Shown: one piece after another, positions 13,331-18,489 of the stretch
Layout: each line of letters begins with the position of its first letter
Numbering within the stretch: position 1 is the stretch's first letter
Assembly: GCA_031278595.1 (NCBI GenBank)
Contig: JAITKE010000108.1
Coordinates: forward strand, 1 to 18,489
Source: Puniceicoccales bacterium
GTDB lineage: Bacteria > Verrucomicrobiota > Verrucomicrobiia > Opitutales > JAIRLG01
Reading direction: 5' to 3'
DNA length: 18,489 nt
The notes under the pieces: generated by a model
What the model was told of the DNA's origin: nothing
Database searches by the model: none
Seen by the model: the letters and a program-made list of their open reading frames with translations, nothing else
Translations under genes and position numbers: made by a program

Positions 13331-14989
13331 GTGAACGATTGGTTACAGCGCATCGCCGAGCTGGGGGAAGAGGCTAAGGCGGAGATTCTGGGAACACCGC
13401 TGGAGAAGCGCCTATTGGTGCTAGCCAAACAACTGGATGTCAGCCTGGAGGAGGCCAAGCGCTGGCTGGCTGAGATGTCGGGCCTGGAGTTGCTGGAGTC
13501 CTTCGAGCTCTGCGACAATCCGGAGGAATGCCTGCCGATGCCCATCATCCACGAATACCACTGCCTGCCGATCAAGAGCCCGGAGGCCTCCTTCGGCCTC
13601 GTTTCGGCCTGGCCGCTGGACAAGTCCATGCTCTCCTGGATACGGGTGACCTGCGGCTTTGTCCCGACCTGCTTCCTGGGGGATTCGGAGGAAATCTATC
13701 GGGTTATCCGCGACAAGTTCGGCCTGGGGGCCGAGAGTTTTCTGTCGGGCGGCGAGGAAGACATCAAGTCCTCGGAGGAGACCGTCGAGGAAGATGAGGA
13801 TGCCGTCATCATCAAGTTCGTCAACGAGGTGGTGCGGCAGGCGCTGCAGGATCGGGCAACGGACATTCACTTCGAGCCCCAGAAGAAACTGCTTCAGATC
13901 CGCTACCGCATCGACGGGGTGCTGGTTCCGGTCAAGCTTCCCCAGAATTTGCACTTCTACCAGGCGGCGATCATCTCGCGCCTGAAGATCATGGCGCGCC
14001 TGAATATTTCCGAAAAACGCCGACCTCAGGATGGGCGTATCACCTTCCAGCTCGGCACCGAATCCATCGACATCCGCGTGTCGACGTTGCCCACCGCCTA
14101 CGGCGAGAGCATCAGCCTGCGCCTCCTGGACCAGGGCAGTGCGCCCCTGACGCTGGAGGATCTCTATCTGAGCCCGAAGGAATACCAGCGCATCGAGTTC
14201 GCCATCCGGAAGCCCCACGGCATCATTTTAGTGACCGGCCCGACCGGTTCCGGAAAGTCGACGACCCTGGGCGCCTGCGTGCGCAAGATCCGCTGTCCCG
14301 AGCTGCGCATCATCACCGTCGAAGACCCGATCGAGTATGAGATCGCCGGCATCAATCAGGTGCAGGTGCAATCCGACATCGGCATGACCTTTGCCAGTGC
14401 CCTGCGCTCGATTCTGCGACAGGATCCGGACGTGATCATGATCGGCGAGATCCGCGACCAGGAGACCGCTGACATCGCGATTCGGGCCTCGATCACGGGC
14501 CATTTGGTCCTGAGCACGCTCCACACCAACGACGCCGCCGGGGCCGTGACCCGCTTGCTGGACATGGGTTTGGAGCCCTTTCTCCTGGCCTCGTCGCTGG
14601 AAGTGGTCATCGCCCAACGCCTGGTGCGCAAGCTCTGTTCGCACTGCGCGCGGCCGACCCAGTCCTCGCCGGAGGAGATCGAGAAGTTTCTCGTCGCCCT
14701 GGGCATCGACGCCAGAGAATCGCAGTACCGCGAGCAGATTCTGGAGCCGGTGGGCTGCGACCTCTGCCGCCAGCTGGGCTATCGCGGCCGCATTGGGGTC
14801 TACGAGATTTTAAAGATGAGCGACGCCATCCATGATACCATCATCCACAACCAGCCGGCCAGCGAGATTCGCAAAGTGGCCATGCAGGAGGGCATGTTGA
14901 CCCTTCAGCAATCCGCCTGGAATCAGGTCAAGCAGGGCCGGACTTCCCTGCCGGTCATCATGGAGCTCGCCAGCGACGCCGAGGTCTAG
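13331..14989 (+). CDS. gspE: Type II secretion ATPase GspE
   Basis: Cytoplasmic hexameric ATPase that drives pseudopilus assembly at the inner-membrane platform. The 552-residue length is typical. An N-terminal GspE-N (MshEN-like) domain covers about 1-130. N2 contains QALQDRATDIHFEPQKKLLQIRYRIDGVL (about 175-205). Walker A is GPTGSGKST at 303-311, the Asp box includes ITVEDPIEYEI, Walker B is DPDVIMIGEIRDQET, and the His box is STLHTNDAAGAVTRLLDMG. The zinc-binding tetracysteine loop has C436-x2-C439 and C476-x2-C479, followed by GYRGRIGVYEIL. All catalytic motifs are intact, so the system can probably be powered. It is GC-rich like lysS, unlike the gspK-D stretch. PilB-type T4P ATPases are close relatives; the gspK/L/D neighbours favour GspE. 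Confidence 0.93.
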   Translation: MNDWLQRIAELGEEAKAEILGTPLEKRLLVLAKQLDVSLEEAKRWLAEMSGLELLESFELCDNPEECLPMPIIHEYHCLPIKSPEASFGLVSAWPLDKSMLSWIRVTCGFVPTCFLGDSEEIYRVIRDKFGLGAESFLSGGEEDIKSSEETVEEDEDAVIIKFVNEVVRQALQDRATDIHFEPQKKLLQIRYRIDGVLVPVKLPQNLHFYQAAIISRLKIMARLNISEKRRPQDGRITFQLGTESIDIRVSTLPTAYGESISLRLLDQGSAPLTLEDLYLSPKEYQRIEFAIRKPHGIILVTGPTGSGKSTTLGACVRKIRCPELRIITVEDPIEYEIAGINQVQVQSDIGMTFASALRSILRQDPDVIMIGEIRDQETADIAIRASITGHLVLSTLHTNDAAGAVTRLLDMGLEPFLLASSLEVVIAQRLVRKLCSHCARPTQSSPEEIEKFLVALGIDARESQYREQILEPVGCDLCRQLGYRGRIGVYEILKMSDAIHDTIIHNQPASEIRKVAMQEGMLTLQQSAWNQVKQGRTSLPVIMELASDAEV

Positions 14990-15066
14990 GCGCTTTCCTC
15001 CGTTTATTTCTTTGGTTTCCCTTTTGAGCCCTAGATAGGTCTCTGGTACTTTTCCCTTTGCCCCTC

Positions 15067-15080
15067 TTTTATTTGACGAT
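15067..15080 (-). repeat. Solo GTCGTCAAATAAAA-type motif
   Basis: The minus strand reads ATCGTCAAATAAAA, 13 of 14 identical to the motif at 3276-3289. Its flank, with CCCTTTG just upstream on the plus strand, matches the copy near 520-547 over roughly 30 bases. No inverted partner is visible in this gap. Confidence 0.5.
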
Positions 15081-15108
15081 GCTTTCTGGGAGCTTCGTTG
15101 GTACCGGT

Positions 15109-15208
15109 GGGGGCCGGCTTTGCCCAGAAGGGAAAAGGCCTCCGGCCTTTCCCTTTCGGGCGGCCCGCTCCGCGGGCCCGATGCCTTCGGCATCGAAAGC
15201 CGGCCCCC
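15109..15208. repeat. Cloverleaf palindromic element 5, no unpaired junction bases
   Basis: The closing stem GGGGGCCGGCTTT (15109-15121) pairs perfectly with AAAGCCGGCCCCC (15196-15208). Every base between belongs to one of three consecutive hairpins. Arm 1 (15122-15161) includes AAAGGCC-TCC-GGCCTTT and a longer imperfect base. Arm 2 is 15162-15178, GGCCCGC-TCC-GCGGGCC. Arm 3 is 15179-15195, CGATGCC-TTC-GGCATCG. This is the cleanest example of a four-way junction in the family. It lies 120 bp after the gspE stop and could end the T2SS transcript. Confidence 0.88.
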
Positions 15209-15337
15209 AAAAACAAGACCCTCCATCAAACGCCCTTGTTGAATCTGATGCCACCCTCTAAATTTCTATTCATTTGTTATCTTTCTTTGTGGCGGAACAC
15301 GGGCTTGCGCTCCCTGATCTTTAAAAATAATGAAAAA

Positions 15338-15457
15338 ATGAAACGACTCTTCTACTTTCTTTCGGTGACTTTGGCTTTGTTCGGGCTTTCTGTCGGCGTT
15401 GCCCAGAGGACGCCTCTGCCAATGGCGGATATTGGACGCCTCTGCCAATGGCGATAA
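15338..15457 (+). CDS. Signal-peptide fragment of the broken pseudokinase-like gene
   Basis: ATG 15338 opens a frame encoding MKRLFYFLSVTLALFGLSVGVAQ, a textbook Sec signal peptide. The frame then runs through the 26-bp repeat and stops at TAA 15455-15457. The continuation of the protein lies in the frame starting at 15399. No Shine-Dalgarno is visible; the leader is A-rich. Confidence 0.5.
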   Translation: MKRLFYFLSVTLALFGLSVGVAQRTPLPMADIGRLCQWR

Positions 15458-17234
15458 CATAAAAGAGCTTGACGGGTTAGCGGAAGCATCGGCGATTCCT
15501 TTGGGAATGAGAGGAATAGGAGGTATTCCTTATCGCTTGCGGCTGCAACAGACGTCAGAGAGCCTGGTGTGTTGTTTGGAGATGACCTGGTTAGGTTTTG
15601 AGCTTGAATGTCCAGTACAGGAATATGGAAAAGAAGTGGAGCTTGAGAAAAGGGAAAAACCTAGGAAAACTGCCGAAGAGTTTTTCCAAAGTTTCGGCAC
15701 ATTTCCAGAGGGAAGTCCGTTGACTGATCTTTTACTCTGCGGAGGTAGAGTGCGTTCTTTTCGTTCCTATTATGATGTTCAGGTGATAGAGGGTTGGAAG
15801 GAGGAAAGTGAGAAGGGGAATCCACTGGCTCTGTATTTTGCTGGCCTGCGTACTAGGACACCGGCACCTTTGGCCATCAAGCTCTACGGCGCCGAGTTCC
15901 TCTGCCCCTGGGATGATGAACCGGGAGTGCATCGACGCTCGCTGCCGAATGACTGGCTGATTCGCAGATCGTCGAGTGGGGATTCTCTAGATCAAATCCG
16001 ATTGGATTCGGTCGGTAAGTGCTTCGCGGCCCTGCTCTATGTCCCAGGTCGCGGGTTTTGTGCGAACTGGTTCTTCCTATCCCGTGAAGCGGTCCAAATC
16101 GGTGGATTGAAGGGTTTTCTGAATCCGAATAGCAGGCCGAGAGTAACGCTTCCGGGTGATTCGGAAAGTCCTGGAATAACTCCTTCTTCGAATTCGGTGC
16201 CCGCTGCTGGGTTCACGGAGTCTTCTCCATCTTCTGAGGATGCTACTGAGCCTGCAGAAGATTCAGGTATACCGGTTATCCCAGAGTCTCCATCTCCGGA
16301 TGTTTCGGGCGATTCTGTCCCTTCTTCTGGGTCTGCGGGGCCTCTTCCATCTTCTGCATCGAACGAGGAAAATGCAACTCCGGCGTTTCCAGTGGTCAGA
16401 TGGGTGTCTAATGGTTCTGATGAGTTGCAAAGACAATTAGATGAGCATCAACGACGATTAGATGAGCAGCAACGATGGTTAGAGAAGAAAAAGCAGGCCT
16501 TCTATAGTTTGGTGGATCGTCTTGAGCCAGGCTTTGACGAGACGTCGATGGTAATATATCCGGGGGAAATAAAATATCCTTCTAGTGATTACGTTTTTAC
16601 TCTAGTGAGAGGTATGGATGTGAATGGGGGAAGATTTGTGTCGTTTAGGGAACCTTATGTTCTCAAGGAGGGGCGGAAAGACTTGTCGGTATATTTTGAT
16701 TCTCCGTGTCGTCTAGTAACTAGAATGGAATCTTTGGCGTTTAGAATGGAATCTTTGGCGTTTCGCGATAGTCGTGAGGATGGTATGTGGGACTCCGAGG
16801 GATGGAGTATAATCGATGAGAGTGTCGTGAAGACTATGTTGGAGAAGGAGTTTGTTGCGAGAGTTTCTGATTTTCTGAAAGTCGAATTGTCTTCCTCGCA
16901 AGGCCTTAGAGTTGCTCTATGGGATTGCTTAGATTTTTGTTGTTGTTTTGAGTCCAGTTGGATGAGGAGTCTTCGGAACTTAAATCTTTCGTTGGGATGG
17001 TTATCGCAGAAGGAGGCTTTGGTTCGAAAATGGATTACTGGGAAGAATTTGGCTAGTATTCTGGCGAATGGGGCAGGGAGTTCTGATTACAATTATTGCT
17101 CGAAATTTGACGGAGGGTTTCCTATTGATAAGGCATTGGCTAGACGTCAGGCCTTAGATTTAGCTAAGGCTGTTCTTGCTCTTCATACCCTTGGTTACGC
17201 CTATGGGTCTGTTCGATGCGAGGATGTCGTATAA
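15399..17234 (+). CDS. Main fragment: unknown N-terminal region plus kinase N-lobe-like part
   Basis: A 611-codon frame with only a TTG as first start, inside the signal-peptide frame; alone it lacks an export signal. Residues 1-250 resemble nothing I recognise. Residues about 251-335 form a Ser/Pro/Glu-rich linker of low complexity. Three heptads (RQLDEHQ, RRLDEQQ, RWLEKKK) follow as a short coiled coil. RMESLAF is duplicated in tandem further on. The last 80 residues look like the end of a kinase N-lobe and start of the C-lobe: MRSLRNLNLSLGWLSQKEALVRKWITGKNLASIL, then RRQALDLAKAVLALHTLGYAYGSVRCEDVV, which stops where the catalytic loop should continue. Confidence 0.55.
   Translation: MPRGRLCQWRILDASANGDNIKELDGLAEASAIPLGMRGIGGIPYRLRLQQTSESLVCCLEMTWLGFELECPVQEYGKEVELEKREKPRKTAEEFFQSFGTFPEGSPLTDLLLCGGRVRSFRSYYDVQVIEGWKEESEKGNPLALYFAGLRTRTPAPLAIKLYGAEFLCPWDDEPGVHRRSLPNDWLIRRSSSGDSLDQIRLDSVGKCFAALLYVPGRGFCANWFFLSREAVQIGGLKGFLNPNSRPRVTLPGDSESPGITPSSNSVPAAGFTESSPSSEDATEPAEDSGIPVIPESPSPDVSGDSVPSSGSAGPLPSSASNEENATPAFPVVRWVSNGSDELQRQLDEHQRRLDEQQRWLEKKKQAFYSLVDRLEPGFDETSMVIYPGEIKYPSSDYVFTLVRGMDVNGGRFVSFREPYVLKEGRKDLSVYFDSPCRLVTRMESLAFRMESLAFRDSREDGMWDSEGWSIIDESVVKTMLEKEFVARVSDFLKVELSSSQGLRVALWDCLDFCCCFESSWMRSLRNLNLSLGWLSQKEALVRKWITGKNLASILANGAGSSDYNYCSKFDGGFPIDKALARRQALDLAKAVLALHTLGYAYGSVRCEDVV
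15408..15453 (+). repeat. 26-bp period direct repeat at the signal-peptide boundary
   Basis: GGACGCCTCTGCCAATGGCG occurs perfectly at 15408-15427 and 15434-15453, so the period is 26 bp, with 1.8 copies. Because 26 is not divisible by 3, copy number sets the downstream frame. Two copies put the signal peptide out of frame with the 611-codon body, one copy gives an immediate TAA, and three copies would fuse them without a stop. Confidence 0.85.
16431..16493 (+). repeat. Three 21-nt heptad-coding repeats
   Basis: Units at 16431-16451, 16452-16472 and 16473-16493 encode RQLDEHQ, RRLDEQQ and RWLEKKK. The first two share most bases (TTAGATGAGCA core); the third is diverged. They follow the Ser/Pro linker and would form a short charged coiled coil. 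Confidence 0.7.
16722..16763 (+). repeat. Perfect 21-bp tandem duplication
   Basis: The 21 bases at 16722-16742 are repeated exactly at 16743-16763. The duplication is in frame and encodes RMESLAF twice. With no difference between copies it is probably recent. Confidence 0.85.
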
Positions 17235-18094
17235 AGTCAGATAATAAAAGGGATGTGTGCCTCGTCGGTCTAGGTTCCTGTATTCCCACGTGTGTTTGGG
17301 AGAAATATATGCATATAGCCTTCTCCCATAAACTCACTCGGGAGTTGCTCGAGGGCTGTTCGAGGGGTGCAATGCTCGATTACTTGTTCCGTCAGGAAGG
17401 TGAGTTTTCTCGGCAAGTGAGATGGTGGGTGAATCTTAGGTTACGGAGAAGTCCTGTGCTAATCAGTATGTTTTATGGCGCGGGCGGGGGCGGTGTGGGC
17501 AGCGCGGCTCCCATTGTGCGGATAAGTATTAATGATGCATTCGATACGAAACTGTGGCTGCTAGGTCTGATGGGTGGTTCGGGATACTTTCAGTGTTATG
17601 TATATGAGGTCGGACATGAGGTAACGTATCCGAATGGGAATAGGTGTAATTTGACAGATGTTGATGTGAATTGGGGTAAGCTGTGGTTAGGGTGGGTTAA
17701 GGGAGCGCTGCAGCCTAATGGGAATCGGGAGATGGAAGTTGAAAGAAATAGGTTGGTGTTCTTTACCCGAATGGGAAAGTGGCTCTGGAAGGATATGGAT
17801 ACGTATCATGTAGTAGAAGGAGCCGCAACAGATATTCCCCGTAACGTCCCTTGTTTGGTTACTGAAGTCGACGATACTTCGCCGTTGAATCCTGGGCGGT
17901 GTGAGACAAGTCGTCCCTGGCACAATAAGCATTGGAGCCCTGAGCTTGTGACCTCATGTATGGGGAGTCCCGTTGAACAGCTGATGAAGCATAATCCGAT
18001 TTTTATTTTCTTGGTTTTTCTAGGAAGATCGCCGGCAACGGTGTTTCTGAGCCGAATGGATTCATGTCCAAAAACGTTTTGTCTGCGCCTGTAG
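17216..18094 (+). CDS. Second fragment: kinase DFG-to-APE region with large insert
   Basis: A 292-codon frame overlapping the end of the 611-codon frame by 19 nt. Its first residues, KSDNKRDVCLVGLGSC, read as the strand and DFG-equivalent that should follow the catalytic loop. One added base near 17225-17230 would join the two frames as EDVVIKSDNKRDVCLVGLGS. About 200 residues of Trp/Gly-rich sequence of unknown type follow. Near the end, CETSRPWHNKHWSPELV resembles the P+1 loop and APE motif. The ATG at 17216 is probably not a real start. The last residues, after about 18000, look out of frame (Cys/Arg/Phe-rich). Confidence 0.5.
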   Translation: MRGCRIKSDNKRDVCLVGLGSCIPTCVWEKYMHIAFSHKLTRELLEGCSRGAMLDYLFRQEGEFSRQVRWWVNLRLRRSPVLISMFYGAGGGGVGSAAPIVRISINDAFDTKLWLLGLMGGSGYFQCYVYEVGHEVTYPNGNRCNLTDVDVNWGKLWLGWVKGALQPNGNREMEVERNRLVFFTRMGKWLWKDMDTYHVVEGAATDIPRNVPCLVTEVDDTSPLNPGRCETSRPWHNKHWSPELVTSCMGSPVEQLMKHNPIFIFLVFLGRSPATVFLSRMDSCPKTFCLRL

Positions 18095-18489
18095 CCTCGT
18101 ATATGAAAGCTTCTGGTTTAGGGGATGCCTTGAATCTGGAGTTGACTAGTTTGCTTGCAGATTTGGATGTCAATGCCAGGTGGACCTCTGATGACACTCC
18201 GCTGATCTATCTTCCGGACGAGGACGATATATATTCTCTGGCCTCTGTTTTGGTTTCGCTGTTTTTCGGAAGACATGGAAAGTGTCTGTCGGATTGGTTA
18301 TGGGGGGATACTTCGGCTGTGTATAATCTCGCTCTCCTGGAGATGAATTGGTTGTGTGGTGCCGGCGCAACTGCTGGAACTTGTCCCTTTGAAATAGGTG
18401 CCTTTACAGGGGTAAGAGCTTGTGGGCTGAAGGAACGGAGAAAAATGCGAGTCGCTTGTTTTTATGGTCTTTTGCTCCGCCTCAGTGAT
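18064..18489 (+). CDS. Third fragment: kinase alphaF-like region, runs off the window
   Basis: The frame is open from 17995 to the window end; ATG 18064 is its first ATG. It encodes MSKNVLSAPVASYMKASGLG..., then TPLIYLPDEDDIYSLASVLVSLFFGR, which resembles the DxYSLGxxLxELLTG alphaF segment of protein kinases, then LSDWLWGD. It probably continues the preceding fragment after a frame change in the T-rich stretch 17999-18020 or shortly after it. The C-terminus is outside the window. Confidence 0.45.
   Translation, partial: MSKNVLSAPVASYMKASGLGDALNLELTSLLADLDVNARWTSDDTPLIYLPDEDDIYSLASVLVSLFFGRHGKCLSDWLWGDTSAVYNLALLEMNWLCGAGATAGTCPFEIGAFTGVRACGLKERRKMRVACFYGLLLRLSD

Larger units (their letters stand above)
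14990..15337. other. Intergenic region after gspE
   Basis: This 348-bp gap holds one GTCGTCAAAT-type motif (minus strand, 15067-15080) and cloverleaf element 5 (15109-15208). From about 15240 on, the DNA becomes AT-rich as in the downstream gene; TTTAAAAATAATG at 15320-15332 could be part of a start region but I see no clean promoter. No gene is credible here. Confidence 0.6.
15338..18489 (+). pseudogene. Exported pseudokinase-like gene, broken by three frame changes, 3' end outside window
   Basis: Pieces in successive frames join into one plausible protein. It has a signal peptide (15338-15406), a large unknown extracytoplasmic-like part with a Ser/Pro linker and a short coiled coil, then kinase-like signatures. 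These are GKNLASILANG (hinge/alphaD) and LHTLGYAYGSVRCEDVV at the catalytic-loop position, continuing after a frame change as KSDNKRDVCLVGLGSC at the DFG position. A large insert and HWSPELV (APE-like) follow, and after another frame change EDDIYSLASVLVSLFFGR (alphaF). Catalytic Asp is replaced (HRD to YGS) and DFG is GLG, so the domain would be inactive even if translated. Composition is more AT-rich than the neighbours. It may be a decaying gene, a phase-variable gene in an off state, or affected by local sequencing errors. Confidence 0.6.

Overview
The window looks like chromosomal DNA of a Gram-negative bacterium. It carries a type II secretion (T2SS) gene run with a secretin, and an arabinose-5-phosphate isomerase that feeds Kdo/LPS synthesis. 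Conserved genes are GC-rich and use GTG/TTG-type starts; most lack a clear Shine-Dalgarno sequence. I suspect the PVC group, for example an opitute-like verrucomicrobium, but this rests on general gene content and is not proven by anything in the sequence.

Layout. 1-407: 3' end of an alpha/beta hydrolase. 920-2065: dprA. 2414-3238: a SpoU/TrmH-family rRNA methyltransferase. 3434-4945 (minus): lysS. 5372-5770: a small all-alpha dUTPase-like NTP pyrophosphohydrolase. 5977-6963 (minus): kdsD/kpsF. Divergent from it, 7072-14989 is a T2SS block: GspK-like pseudopilin, GspL/PilN-like, GspM/PilO-like, the secretin GspD with an unusually long charged tail, a small exported protein resembling GspC/PilP, and the ATPase GspE. 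From gspL to gspD the genes overlap by 4 and 14 nt, which argues for one transcript. GspF and the major pseudopilins are not here.

From about 15.3 kb to the right edge, base composition drops visibly towards AT. This part holds a secreted or membrane-anchored pseudokinase-like gene broken into at least four reading-frame pieces. The breaks are a 26-bp near-tandem repeat just after the signal peptide, a shift inside the catalytic-loop/DFG region near 17,225, and another near 18,000-18,060. The key kinase residues are also missing. Every other gene in the window is intact, so general sequencing error is a poor explanation.

The most unusual content is intergenic. Five gaps (after the hydrolase, dprA, the methyltransferase, lysS's 5' side and gspE) each contain a GC-rich 'cloverleaf' element: a closing stem enclosing three adjacent perfect hairpins, mostly with 3-nt loops. 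In four of the five the closing stem ends CTTT(G)...(C)AAAG at the junction, while its other base pairs change in a compensated way between copies. A second short motif, GTCGTCAAATAAAA and its inverse, occurs five times beside them, twice as inverted pairs. I know of no named repeat family that matches this, and I regard it as the best candidate for a new element.
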